Below, piece after piece: positions 1 to 8,620 of a stretch of 30,748 nt of DNA. This DNA is from JAWKTT01 sp041398965. Lineage in GTDB: Bacteria; Planctomycetota; Planctomycetia; Planctomycetales; Planctomycetaceae. Under the pieces are notes generated by a model. That model was not told the origin of the DNA and made no database searches. It worked only from the letters and a program-made list of their open reading frames with translations. A program made the translations under genes and the position numbers. Positions within the stretch are counted from its first letter, which is position 1. Every line of letters starts with the position of its first letter. Location: contig JAWKTT010000049.1 of NCBI GenBank assembly GCA_041398965.1, positions 1 to 30,748 of the forward strand, given 5' to 3'.

Positions 1-33
1 AACCTCACGGTAGAGCTTCTTGTCGCTCCGCGA

Positions 34-53
34 CCCGGCCAAAAATGGCCGGG
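34..53. terminator. Perfect GC-rich hairpin downstream of the membrane-protein gene
   Basis: A 7-bp perfect stem (CCCGGCC / GGCCGGG) encloses a 6-base A-rich loop. It lies about 50 bases past the stop of the minus-strand gene ending at 105. No clear U-tract follows it on either strand, so it could be a weak terminator or a REP-like intergenic palindrome. Confidence 0.35.
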
Positions 54-104
54 CCACCCAGCGGAGACTCAACTCAATGAGCCTTCCCTACCCCTATCGA
101 TTAC

Positions 105-569
105 TCAAAATCGCCCACCCGTAGCCGCCGTTACGGCAAAGATGATCGATCCAATCACGATGGCGATGCCGATGTTGATGAGAAATTCGATGAGGGAAAC
201 CAAGGACGCTTTCGCCATATCCGTTGGCTGCATCACAGAGAATATCCAGGCGTTGATGGCGAGCTGTATGATCACTGCGAAGCAAGAAACTCCTAGCATG
301 AGCGGCAAAGAGTTGGCGTCAGCCGAGAACACCAATGGACTGACACCGCTGAATGCAAGAATCACGCCAAGGTTTGCAGCAAAGCGAGCCAACGATACGA
401 GCATGGCCGAACCGAATGTCGGTTCATCCAACGGCTCGCTTGCCAACTTGTTGAAGATGCTAATCGCGATTCGCAGAAAGACGGCGCCAATTACTATACC
501 GATTGGAAGTGCAATCGCCAATACGCGCAAGAAACCTGCGATCACCGCATTCGCTTGATGACCATGCAT
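105..569 (-). CDS. Small four-helix membrane protein, function unknown
   Basis: The 154-residue protein is strongly hydrophobic, with about four predicted membrane segments at roughly residues 8-36, 52-82, 87-112 and 121-148. The loops are short and there is no recognisable catalytic motif or signal peptidase site. The start at 569 is supported by a GAGGGG Shine-Dalgarno-like run about 6 bases upstream on the minus strand. An overlapping plus-strand reading frame (142-558) is its shadow: the minus-strand product has normal membrane-protein composition while the other does not. The gene stands alone, with a palindrome downstream (34-53) and a 319-base gap upstream. I do not recognise the family. 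It could be a small integral membrane protein of unknown role or a subunit of a larger complex. Confidence 0.7.
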   Translation of the reverse strand: MHGHQANAVIAGFLRVLAIALPIGIVIGAVFLRIAISIFNKLASEPLDEPTFGSAMLVSLARFAANLGVILAFSGVSPLVFSADANSLPLMLGVSCFAVIIQLAINAWIFSVMQPTDMAKASLVSLIEFLINIGIAIVIGSIIFAVTAATGGRF

Positions 570-888
570 CTCGAACCCCTCACTTTGCCTTCAGCTAGTT
601 GAAGTAGGTCAGGCTGTGCCTGACTTCCTTTTCGGTATTGCTTAGATATGCCGATTCGGCCCATTAAATTGTCAAGCACGCCCCTGTAACCGATCACCGC
701 CACAGGCGGCGCCATCTGGAAACCTGACCGGCTTGACTGTAAGTCATTTCTCGAAAAACCGAAAGGCGACAGAAACCGGCCAGTCGAGATCCGCCGTCAA
801 TTCGTGGAAGTCAGGCAGGAGTCTGCGCTACGATTACTGGAACTGTGAACGGTTACTTTGAACCCATGTAGTTGTCCAAAGATTAGTG
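570..888. other. Gene-free stretch between two minus-strand genes
   Basis: No convincing coding frame is seen. It contains the palindrome at 608-624 and a partial echo of the same word (GTCAGGC) near 810. The bases closest to 570 carry the leader and ribosome binding site of the membrane-protein gene. Confidence 0.5.
608..624. repeat. Palindrome GTCAGGC-TGT-GCCTGAC
   Basis: A perfect 7-bp stem has a 3-base loop, and related words occur at 2084-2097 (GTCAGG-AG-CCTGAC) and, as a half site, near 810. It is either a short intergenic hairpin family or a hairpin in the leader of the minus-strand membrane gene. It lies about 40-55 bases upstream of that start codon. Confidence 0.45.
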
Positions 889-1698
889 TCACTCCTCACC
901 AGGAATCAATCGGAGCAGGCATTCACTCACAAGGTTCTCGAATTCAGTCTCTGCGGCAGGAGTGAATTCGGTGGCCTCGATCTCGAACCCGCTGATGTCG
1001 AAAACCGGTGTGCCAGGTTCATCGCCATCCGCAAATAGATCGCCTCTTCCTCCACCCCCGCTCACTTTGGATCCAGGTGGAACGAGATTGCCATCATCCA
1101 GGCCGACCTCATCGTCTCCACCACCGGCATTGATGTTGACGATTCCTGTCGACACAGTATGAGTCAACGTCACCAGATCATCCCCACCACCCGTATTGAT
1201 GGTGGAGGTCCCTCCGATCATGCAAGCCGCCGCTCCGGCGATATCGTCCCCGCCGCCGGTGACCAGGGACGCTGCACCTCCGATAACACAGTTTAGTAGG
1301 AGAGCCAGATCGTTTCCGCCGCCGGTCTTCACAGAGACATCGCCGTCAATTTCGCTGAGAGTGTTGATCACGCAGTCATCGCCCCCGCCGGTAACGATCG
1401 TCAAATCGCCAGTGATGTCGACAGCGAAAACCCCGATCGCATCGTCCCCACCCTTCGATTTGATCTGAATGTTCGCCACACCATCGAAGGTCCCCAGAAA
1501 GGTATCGACGATGCCATCACCGTCGGAGTCATGAGCGACCTCGACCTCGCCCGTTGCCAGTCCCGCGCCGGACACATAAATCGCATCATCGCTCCCATCG
1601 CCATTAATGATAAGGGTATCGCCCTTCATTTTGACTGAAGCCGCCAGCAGGACGCGGTCTTCCAGACGTTCAAACATTTCCAACATATTCATCGTCAT
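889..1698 (-). CDS. LEPR-XLL type secreted beta-roll protein (first paralogue)
   Basis: The 269-residue protein begins with a short Met-rich segment and the motif LEDRVLLA at about residues 12-19. This is the LEPR-XLL type N-terminal signature of many planctomycete exported proteins. The rest is a tandem series of about 25-residue units, each carrying a GGGDD/GGGND-type turn (at least six), expected to fold as a right-handed beta-helix or beta-roll, possibly binding calcium. The start at 1698 was chosen over an upstream extension to 1818 because a GAGG sequence lies about 8 bases before it and the extension has no sensible composition. It stands alone on the minus strand. A smaller paralogue with the same motif and turns lies at 17526-18119. 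Its ligand and role (surface structure or adhesion) are unknown. Confidence 0.8.
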   Translation of the reverse strand: MTMNMLEMFERLEDRVLLAASVKMKGDTLIINGDGSDDAIYVSGAGLATGEVEVAHDSDGDGIVDTFLGTFDGVANIQIKSKGGDDAIGVFAVDITGDLTIVTGGGDDCVINTLSEIDGDVSVKTGGGNDLALLLNCVIGGAASLVTGGGDDIAGAAACMIGGTSTINTGGGDDLVTLTHTVSTGIVNINAGGGDDEVGLDDGNLVPPGSKVSGGGGRGDLFADGDEPGTPVFDISGFEIEATEFTPAAETEFENLVSECLLRLIPGEE

Positions 1699-2133
1699 CG
1701 CACTGACCTCAGAAGGGATTCTTACGCCGCAAACGGGCGGCACCACTCGAAAACATCCCTCAAGTGCCTTCGAGCGTCGGTCGTTCTCGTCACCGGGCCC
1801 GCAAACACTCACACACAATCAAGCATTTCCGGGCGATGCACGCTGCCCGGTGAGATGAGTATCCCGCTTCCCGAGTCCGCTGGCAACTGAATTCCTATTC
1901 CCGGACGAGGAGTCGGGAGGAAACGGATCGGCTTTCTGGAGCGGAGGAAGTTGTGAACTGAGACGATTCGAGACTTCCGATTGTTTGTCGAACACAAAGC
2001 GTGGAAATCAATAAGTCGAACGACCGGTCGCGACCATGTCTCTGTAACAATAGAGCGACTAAATACCCATACGCAGGAGGCCCGTCAGGAGCCTGACCTT
2101 TAACTTCTGAACTCAGTCAGTCCTTTCTGCCCC
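1699..2133. other. Gene-free stretch upstream of the LEPR-XLL gene
   Basis: No supported gene. It presumably holds the promoter of the minus-strand LEPR-XLL gene, although I could not define one. A short hairpin (GTCAGG-AG-CCTGAC) sits at 2084-2097, just before repeat copy A. Confidence 0.45.
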
Positions 2134-2269
2134 TAACAGCCGGTTGAAGAACGTGGGTTATGCTTTCCAGCCTGACATGGTGCCGTTGAATTTCTCTGAA
2201 AAAGGCGTTCGAGATGCTCTTGTCAGATTAGAAAAGCTGAACCACGGTCGTGCTTCAACGGGCTGCTAG
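2134..2269 (+). repeat. Dispersed intergenic repeat, copy A (136 bp, inverted ends)
   Basis: The element begins TAACAGCCGGTTGAAGAACG and ends with the near reverse complement (about 3 mismatches in 20). The interior aligns base by base with the reverse complement of 14810-14945 and with 18483-18615, including the shared cores GTGCCGTT and TTGTCAGATTAGA. It has no coding capacity. The pattern fits a small non-autonomous element (MITE-like) or a structured RNA repeat. Confidence 0.8.
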
Positions 2270-2368
2270 CCCAGCCTCCGAGCCAACGCTGTCGCCATCA
2301 CTTTCATTCGATCAAGATTCTTGTGCTGACGACCTTGGACGGTTGATGGTGTTGGGGGGGAGAAGTTG

Positions 2369-2397
2369 TTCTCAGGGGCGTGATTGTCGCGTACAAT
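2369..2397 (+). promoter_or_regulatory. Candidate sigma-70 type promoter for the decarboxylase
   Basis: TTCTCA (2369-2374; 4 of 6 matches to TTGACA) and TACAAT (2392-2397; 5 of 6 matches to TATAAT) are separated by exactly 17 bases. They lie about 55 bases upstream of the ATG at 2453. This supports 2453 as the true gene start. It is a pattern match only. Confidence 0.35.
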
Positions 2398-2452
2398 GTA
2401 CGGCGAGTCAGTGGGGGAATGGTTTTTGTCCTGAGGATGAGGGAGTCGAGTC

Positions 2453-2623
2453 ATGGTCAGGAAGTCGGCAGATGATCGTGTGGTGAAGACTGGCGGCAGA
2501 TCGTCAGTGGCGAAGGGCTCCAAGGCGTCCGGAAAGACTCGACTGCGAAATCTCCGGCCGGTTCGCCTCAGGGGGGGCGGTGATGGTGACCTTCCAACGA
2601 TTGGGGGTATCTGATCGGAGAGG
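2453..2623 (+). pseudogene. Frame-displaced N-terminal coding piece of the decarboxylase
   Basis: An ATG at 2453 follows a GAGGGAG ribosome binding site and opens a frame with a basic, Lys/Arg-rich N-terminus of about 47 residues. It leads into PTIG, the usual beginning of pyruvate-decarboxylase family proteins. The frame meets TGA at 2612. The expected continuation (YLI, then ERLRHYGV) is present but reached only by adding one G to the G5 run at 2603-2607 and removing one G near 2617-2618. With both changes the reading becomes PTIGGYLIERLRHYGV, continuous with the downstream gene. Either the sequence has two errors here or the gene is broken at its 5' end. Because a stop lies between the two indels, they do not rescue each other. 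Confidence 0.65.
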
Positions 2624-4213
2624 TTGCGGCACTATGGGGTCGACGATCTGTTCGGGATTCCGGGCGACTTCGTCTTGCGGTTTTATGGGATGCTTGAGGA
2701 GAGTCCGATTCGCGTCGTCGGATGCACGCGAGAGGATTGTGCGGGGTACGCGGCAGATGCGTATGCCCGTGTGCATGGCATCGGTGCTGTTTGTGTGACG
2801 TATTGTGTCGGGGGGCTCAGCCTGTGTAATTCCATCGCCGGGGCGTTCGCTGAGAAGTCGCCCGTGGTGGTGATTAGTGGGGCGCCAGGAATGGCCGAAC
2901 GGGTGAATGATCCGCTCCTGCATCACAAGGTTCGCGACTTCAACACGCAGCGCGAGGTCTTCGAGAAGATCACCGTTGCGACGGCTTCGCTTGACGATCC
3001 CCTGACGGCATTTCGCGAGATCGATCGCTGCCTGGAGGCGTGCGTCCGATACAAGCGGCCGGTGTATCTGGAACTTCCCCGCGACCGGGTCGACACATTG
3101 GCTCTTTACCCTCATGTTCCCGGTGTCAGCAGTTTCAGTAGTCATGCTGAGTCTTTACGGGCGGCGCTTGATGAGGCGAGCGAACGATTGCGGCGAGCGA
3201 AACAGCCTGTCGTCATTGCGGGGATTGAAGTGCATCGCTTCGGGCTGCGGGAAGAAGTGTTGCAACTGGTCGAGACGCAAAATATCCCGGTGGCAGCAAC
3301 CTTGCTGGGGAAGTCGGTCATTGGCGAACGGCACCCGTTGTATCTGGGGGTCTATGAAGGGGCGATGGGGCGTCAGGAGGTAACCGACTACGTCGAATCG
3401 AGTGACTGTGTGCTGCTTCTCGGAACCTTCATGACCGACATCAATCTTGGCATTTTTACAGCAAAACTCGATGCGGGTCGCTGTGTGGATGCGACGAGCG
3501 AACGCTTACGGATCGGACACCACCACTTTCAAGGAGTGTTGCTGAGCGACTTCGTGAAGGGGTTGGCGGCATTGCCAGCGGGACGTCGGACTAAGCCCCG
3601 CATCCCGAAGCGTGTGGTTGATCGGACATCATTTGACCCCCAAGCTCCGGTTACGAACGCGAGCTTGTTTGCTCAGATCGATGAAACACTTCAAGACGAT
3701 TTCGTTGTCGTGGCCGATGTCGGAGACTCCCTGTTCGGGGCGAGCGACTTGACGATCCATCAGCATACCGAGTTCCTCAGTCCGGCCTATTACACCTCGA
3801 TGGGCTTCTCGGTCCCGGCTGCTCTGGGGGTGCAGGTCGCCAATCGGAAACTGCGCCCCTTGGTACTCGTCGGGGATGGAGCGTTTCAGATGACTTGCAT
3901 GGAACTGTCATCAATGGTCCGTCTGCGATTCAATCCAATCGTCATCGTGCTGAACAATCATGGTTACACGACCGAGCGATTCTTGCAGGAAGGACCATTC
4001 AACGACATCCTTGACTGGAAGTATCACCAGATGCCCGAACTGTTGGGCGATGGCTGGGGCTTCGAGATTCGAACGAACGGCGAACTCGCCCAATCGATCG
4101 CGGCAGCTTTGGAAAATCAGAACTCGTTTAGCATCCTCAACGTCCATCTCCGTCCCGATGACATCAGCCCTGCCCTCAGACGATTAGCCGAACGAATGTC
4201 GAAGACCGTCTAA
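2624..4213 (+). CDS. ThDP-dependent 2-keto-acid decarboxylase (indolepyruvate/pyruvate decarboxylase family)
   Basis: The enzyme is expected to decarboxylate a 2-keto acid (pyruvate, indolepyruvate, phenylpyruvate or a branched-chain analogue) to an aldehyde in the cytoplasm, using thiamine diphosphate and magnesium. Three domains are visible. The N-terminal PYR domain has the conserved Glu in TREDCAG (about residue 37 from the TTG at 2624) and the paired histidines in LLHH that mark this family. A middle domain follows. The C-terminal PP domain has GDGAFQMT followed by NNHGYTTE, the GDG-to-NN cofactor motif. The uninterrupted frame opens at TTG 2624, which would drop the family's usual first residues. 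The natural start is probably ATG 2453, with a pair of indels between (see that entry). The exact substrate cannot be read from sequence. The next gene starts about 80 bases downstream with its own candidate promoter. Confidence 0.85.
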   Translation: MRHYGVDDLFGIPGDFVLRFYGMLEESPIRVVGCTREDCAGYAADAYARVHGIGAVCVTYCVGGLSLCNSIAGAFAEKSPVVVISGAPGMAERVNDPLLHHKVRDFNTQREVFEKITVATASLDDPLTAFREIDRCLEACVRYKRPVYLELPRDRVDTLALYPHVPGVSSFSSHAESLRAALDEASERLRRAKQPVVIAGIEVHRFGLREEVLQLVETQNIPVAATLLGKSVIGERHPLYLGVYEGAMGRQEVTDYVESSDCVLLLGTFMTDINLGIFTAKLDAGRCVDATSERLRIGHHHFQGVLLSDFVKGLAALPAGRRTKPRIPKRVVDRTSFDPQAPVTNASLFAQIDETLQDDFVVVADVGDSLFGASDLTIHQHTEFLSPAYYTSMGFSVPAALGVQVANRKLRPLVLVGDGAFQMTCMELSSMVRLRFNPIVIVLNNHGYTTERFLQEGPFNDILDWKYHQMPELLGDGWGFEIRTNGELAQSIAAALENQNSFSILNVHLRPDDISPALRRLAERMSKTV

Positions 4214-4218
4214 AGTTG

Positions 4219-4247
4219 TTTACTCTCGGCGAACAAAGGGCCATAAT
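4219..4247 (+). promoter_or_regulatory. Candidate sigma-70 type promoter before the propeller-like protein
   Basis: TTTACT (4219-4224) and CATAAT (4242-4247) are 17 bases apart and match the consensus at 4 of 6 and 5 of 6 positions. They start directly after the decarboxylase stop and about 48 bases before the next start codon, so the downstream gene may be transcribed on its own. Confidence 0.35.
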
Positions 4248-4294
4248 GGGGCAATGCGTTACTGGCGAGAATCACTCGACGGGAGGGAGTGGAG

Positions 4295-6337
4295 ATGAAC
4301 ATCGCGTATAAGGTGGTGCCGGAGACTAGGGCGTGGGTCATCAGACGACTCGTAGGATTCCTGTTGCTCACGCTCTGGTTGATTTGTGTCGCTGGTGTTC
4401 GGGGGGATGACTTCCCTACCGAACAGTTTCGGCTGACCGTTCCCGGGAATCCCAACCTCAGTTCCAACGTGAGCCGCACGGGAGAGACTCTCGTCATCAC
4501 AGACGCTCAAGGGACGCGATATCTCTATCGACGACAGGTCGAATTCGATACGGCCGATCGGGGGTTGCTCGGCTACTATTGTGCCGATGCCGACGTATCG
4601 CTGCGCTGGCCGGCGTCCGGAGCGGGGGCCATGTATCTGAGTGATGGTCGCGGCAGGCGTTGGGTCGCCAGCCAGCAACAAGTTAGTCCTGTCCGAGTTC
4701 CGGCCAATCAAATGCCGGTCATTCAGCCAGGACCAGGGCGACCAGGTCCGCTGATCCCGGGTAACAAAGGAACTCCTGGCGACGATGTTCGTGGAGTGCC
4801 GCCGCGACCTGTTCGTCCACTCGACAGGGCGTCCGGCGTCATGAATGTTGCGTGGACGACAGACCATCGGGGGGAGTTGAGAGCAGCTCAGATTGGAGAC
4901 GATGGTCGTTTGCGGTTGTATCGACGTAATCGAGAAGGGCAATGGAACTATCAAACCGAAGTTGCTGCTTCCGGACTTGTCGCCGGAGGGGCACTGGCGT
5001 CAACTCGCGATGTGGTGCCGGGGCAGTTGAGGTTCTTCACTGTCAATCGGTTCGGGGCATTGACTGAAATCAACGAAGCAGCCGTCCAACGACCGGTGGC
5101 GTTAGACCTCTCCTTTGTGCCGGGGGGCAACCTGGCGATTGACGATACGGACCGCAACCCGTTTGCATTTGCGGTCGACCGGAGTGGGCGGCTGTGGAAT
5201 CTCGATCTCTTCAATGGGGTTCACACTCCGATCGACAACACTGAAGGACGCTTTCCTCCGGGGGCAAGCGTCTCGCTCTGGGTCGAGAACAGTGGTGCCG
5301 GGCGACCGGGACTGCGTCTGTTACATCTGACCGATCGGCAAGGGGCGATTTGGCGATATCGACAGTCGCGAACCGGATGGGAGCGAGGCGAGATGATCGC
5401 GGATGGTTTCCTGCCTGGCGGAGCAGTCGGCTTCTCGACGATCCAACTCCCGGGCGATGTCGTCACACAACTAGTGGCAGCTGTCGATTGGAGAGGTCGA
5501 CTGCAATACTTGCAGAATCGAGGTGGCGAATGGCTTGGTGAAGCGATCCCCGACGTCCGACTTCCTCCTGGGGCTCCCGTGCTGGTGACGACTGATCGAT
5601 TCGGAATTCATCTGTCAGCCGTCACAATGGAGGGGGCATGGCTCCGCTGGGGACAGGGTGTGAGAAATGTCTGGACTCCCGAAACCATCGCGATTGGATT
5701 CCCACCGGGGGCATTCATCGCGTGGGATGCCCCTTCGGCAACGCTGTTTGCCGTCGATGCACTTGGTCGGATTGTTCCGGCTCACTTTCACGAGGAGGCG
5801 TGGCATTGTCATGTCTGTCAAATGGGTGACCCGTTTGCCCCCCAGTTGATCAGTCGTCGTTTCGTCCCCAACCCTCCCCTGCCACCGGCTCGCGTCATCC
5901 TGACGAATCCGACTCGGGAAGACATGGCTCTGCAAATCGCAGACGAGCAGCAGGGAACTGACAGTGAGGAACTGACGCTTGCCGCCGGTCAAAGTGTGCA
6001 ACGGACCTTTCAGCGAGATGCCGGAGGTGTTCTCGAAGAGACGTATCTTGTGGGGAGCCCGGTATTGGGTTGGAAGGAACAGATTCAGACGTATCCGCTC
6101 CCAGCGCAATCGCGATACAGCGTCGTTGTCTGGGCCAAGCGGGTGACGTATCAATACATCGATAAGCGGAAAGATCGACCACAAGGAGCTCCACCGAGTT
6201 TCGACCTCAAGACTCATGTCAGCATCGGAGCATTCAGCCTGCCACCAGGAGATTTCCTTGCCGATGGAACCGAGCTTGATGTCCCGGCACTCGCAAAGTC
6301 CAATCGCAATCCCGGAGCTGCAGCACTGGGACGTTGA
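4295..6337 (+). CDS. Exported propeller-like protein of unknown function
   Basis: The 680-residue protein has a hydrophobic N-terminal helix (about residues 18-35) after a basic stretch, ending near VRGDD, so it is exported or membrane anchored. A Pro/Gly-rich linker lies around residues 130-180. It is followed by about six repeats of 45-55 residues, each with a [F/L]xPGGA- or FPPGA-type loop before a short hydrophobic strand and a GRL/GRI-type turn, often with a Trp. This is the look of a beta-propeller similar to lectin propellers, but no enzyme motif is visible. The C-terminal 150 residues are a separate domain. The ATG at 4295 was chosen because GGGAGG lies 8 bases upstream; a GTG at 4289 is a less likely alternative. 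Ligand binding is inference only. Confidence 0.7.
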   Translation: MNIAYKVVPETRAWVIRRLVGFLLLTLWLICVAGVRGDDFPTEQFRLTVPGNPNLSSNVSRTGETLVITDAQGTRYLYRRQVEFDTADRGLLGYYCADADVSLRWPASGAGAMYLSDGRGRRWVASQQQVSPVRVPANQMPVIQPGPGRPGPLIPGNKGTPGDDVRGVPPRPVRPLDRASGVMNVAWTTDHRGELRAAQIGDDGRLRLYRRNREGQWNYQTEVAASGLVAGGALASTRDVVPGQLRFFTVNRFGALTEINEAAVQRPVALDLSFVPGGNLAIDDTDRNPFAFAVDRSGRLWNLDLFNGVHTPIDNTEGRFPPGASVSLWVENSGAGRPGLRLLHLTDRQGAIWRYRQSRTGWERGEMIADGFLPGGAVGFSTIQLPGDVVTQLVAAVDWRGRLQYLQNRGGEWLGEAIPDVRLPPGAPVLVTTDRFGIHLSAVTMEGAWLRWGQGVRNVWTPETIAIGFPPGAFIAWDAPSATLFAVDALGRIVPAHFHEEAWHCHVCQMGDPFAPQLISRRFVPNPPLPPARVILTNPTREDMALQIADEQQGTDSEELTLAAGQSVQRTFQRDAGGVLEETYLVGSPVLGWKEQIQTYPLPAQSRYSVVVWAKRVTYQYIDKRKDRPQGAPPSFDLKTHVSIGAFSLPPGDFLADGTELDVPALAKSNRNPGAAALGR

Positions 6338-6559
6338 GGGCTCTTGCACAGTTTTCCGTTCGTGTTGCTCACACTCCCTGTGGTCCACGGGGTCAATTGC
6401 GGGTATTCGAGGTCGACAGTTACTGGGGGACTTCATTGTCATGAATGAGGTGGCGACCACCGGTACCAATTCATCTGCCCCTCGCCTAAAGTTTCTCCTG
6501 AGGATCGTCCTGGAAATTCATGTCGGCTTTTGCTCCGCGAGAGGTTGCGGGGAGGATAT

Positions 6560-6608
6560 CTTTCGCGGAGCGAAAGGCGACACTCAGCGGAAGGCGATAC
6601 TCAGCGAC
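6560..6608. repeat. Hairpin plus 17-base tandem duplication
   Basis: CTTTCGC-GGA-GCGAAAG (6560-6576) is a perfect 7-bp stem with a 3-base loop. It overlaps the start of a 17-base direct repeat (AGGCGACACTCAGCGGA at 6575-6591, then AGGCGATACTCAGCGAC at 6592-6608; two or three mismatches). Confidence 0.6.
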
Positions 6609-6675
6609 TCTCATTGATCGATCGTTCCTTTGAAAAGTGACACCTCCGCAATCCGATCGTGACGTCAAACAACTC

Positions 6676-6707
6676 GATCGACAAACAGCTTGATCGACCG
6701 ACAGCTT
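6676..6707. repeat. 16-base tandem duplication
   Basis: GATCGACAAACAGCTT (6676-6691) is followed at once by GATCGACCGACAGCTT (6692-6707), with two mismatches. It lies 31 bases upstream of the ATG at 6739, in the expected 5' leader. Confidence 0.6.
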
Positions 6708-6738
6708 CTTCAACACCCCGAACCGACCGAGAACGCTC

Positions 6739-8444
6739 ATGACTCCGCAGGCGACAGGCACATTTCTTCGATCTTTGTATGCTGTGGGCGAGGTTGTTTG
6801 CCGGAGGGGGATCCGCCAATGTTCCCGAGGCATCGTGCTCGCAATGCTCTGCGTCGTTGCGAACTGGTCAACCACTCCGGAACACCGTTCGATGGCTGCG
6901 TTCGGGGCAGAAGATGTCGCGGTGAAAGGGGAGGCGGCCGTCGATACTCCGAACGAGAAAGAGGCATCCAGCGAAGGTGTGTGGCAAGCGATCTCGTTGC
7001 GTGGTGAACGGATTGGTTATGGACATCAGTTGGACTCGACCATCGAACGGGACGGAAAGTCCATCGTCGTAACTCAGACGCATGTCCACTCAGTCGTCAA
7101 GAGGTTCGATGGCAAGGTAACGCTCATTCTCGACAAGCGAGTCGAAGAGTCGACTGATGGCACACTGCTTCGGTTTCATTTCCGGATGAACAACCCGCCA
7201 AGCAGCACCATTGAGACCACGGGGGAAGTTCAGGGCACAACGCTGACACTGCGAAGCACCTCCAACGGCCAAACGACCGAGACGTCCGCCAAGCTCCCCG
7301 CCGGGGTCAAGTCGTCCCCCTGGGTTGATCGGAGTCTGCGGCAGCAAACCTCTCGGAAATGGACGAGGCTCGTAACCATACCACTTATTATCCGGAGTTC
7401 GGCCAAGTTATGACAGTCCGAGTTCAAGGGGCCGGAATGCAGTCCTATGACCCGCCCGAAGGGAAACCCCGCAAGGGACGAAAGACCCTGATGCAGTACG
7501 TGGAAATTCCTGGATTATCGATTGAACTCTTTCAGGATGACAGCGGCGAGATCGTGTTGACGCAGTCGCCATTGTTGCAGTCTGCCATGTGGACCGTCTC
7601 ACAGGCGGATGCCCTCAAGGAGATTCCCGAAGGGGTCGACCTCGGCCACTCCGCGTTAGTCAAAATTGATATCGCCAAAAAGATCACCATTCCCGAACCG
7701 CTTAGTGGGGTCCATCAGTCAACAGCGGCGACATTTCGACTCACCGTTCCGAGCGGCCTCGATGCCAAGACGATCCCGGCCAGCGACATGCAGACGGTAA
7801 AGCAGATCACCCCGCAACAGGTCGAAGTCACCCTCCGTCCGCTGCGTCCGAAGTCGCTCGCCAAGAAAGAGAATAACGTCCCCAATCCTCAAGATATCGA
7901 CCCATCTCATCGTCCCGATCGAAAAGATGCGCCGGAGCTTGCCTCGTCGACGTATATCACCTCGGCCGATGCGCAGGTCCAGAAACTTGCGAAAGAAGCG
8001 GCACCAATCGACGCGTCGGCAGTCGAAATCGCGTTGGGTTGCGAACGCCAAGTCCAACAGTGGGTCAGCCGCAAGACAATGTCCAGCAATCTCGCAACCG
8101 CAGCCGAGGTTGCGAGGTCCAAAGAGGGGGATTGCACGGAACATGCTGTTCTGTTGGCTGCGATGTTGCGAGCCCGAGGAGTCCCCGCCCGAGTCGCGGT
8201 TGGGCTCGTCTATTGGGATCGATATCAAGCCTTTGCCGGGCATGCCTGGACCGAAGCCTACATCGGCGACCGCTGGATACCTCTCGATGCCACGTTAGCT
8301 CAAGGTGGGATCGGTGCGGGACACATCAAGCTCTCCGACAGCACGATGGCCGACGGAGCACCAAACCTCCTCCTCAGTGCGATGACGACATGGCGACTCC
8401 TCAACGACGGCACGGCTGAACTGATCTCGATCTCACGTCAGTGA
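6739..8444 (+). pseudogene. Transglutaminase-like exported protein, split by one frameshift
   Basis: Two overlapping frames together encode one protein. The first (6739-7413) has an N-terminal hydrophobic export segment (about residues 30-42) and an all-beta region. Its sense is lost after about 7345. The second (open from before 7359 to 8444) continues with NLSEMDEARNHTTYYPEFG and ends in a transglutaminase-like domain. That domain carries an intact Cys-His-Asp triad: Cys in GDCTEHA (codon 8133-8135), His in GHAWTE (8241-8243) and Asp in PLDAT (8286-8288). One missing base between about 7345 and 7356, for example a fourth A in the AAA run at 7346-7348, restores a single frame of about 568 residues. 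The family includes periplasmic proteases and cross-linking enzymes; the exact activity is unknown. The intact active site suggests sequence error or a very recent mutation. Confidence 0.8.
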
Positions 8445-8620
8445 CACCGAATGTGGCACAATAATTGCGAAGTAAGCCTCAGGTTGGCAAAGTGTCGACG
8501 CGCAGGAACTGCATGTCTCGATGAAGATTCGATGAGTTCCACAATGGAACTTGTTGACCCCCTTGCTTGTGCAGTTACAATTCAATCGCGTTTGGTTTGA
8601 CCTCTTCTGTCGGTCTGTTC

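Larger units (their letters stand above)
6338..6738. other. Gene-free stretch with short repeats upstream of the transglutaminase gene
   Basis: No supported gene. The second half contains a perfect hairpin and two separate short tandem duplications (listed separately) close to the start of the following gene. It may hold that gene's promoter and leader, but no clear promoter was identified. Confidence 0.5.

Noticed and set aside
142..558. A plus-strand frame of 138 codons opposite the small membrane protein
   Set aside because: The minus-strand product has coherent membrane helices and a ribosome binding site; the plus-strand product has neither.
2504..3145. A minus-strand frame of 213 codons opposite the decarboxylase
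   Set aside because: The opposite strand encodes clear cofactor motifs of a known enzyme family; this frame has none.
5615..6469. A minus-strand frame of 284 codons opposite the propeller-like gene
   Set aside because: It overlaps a well-supported gene almost entirely, and its product has the Arg/Pro/Ser-rich look of an antisense shadow.
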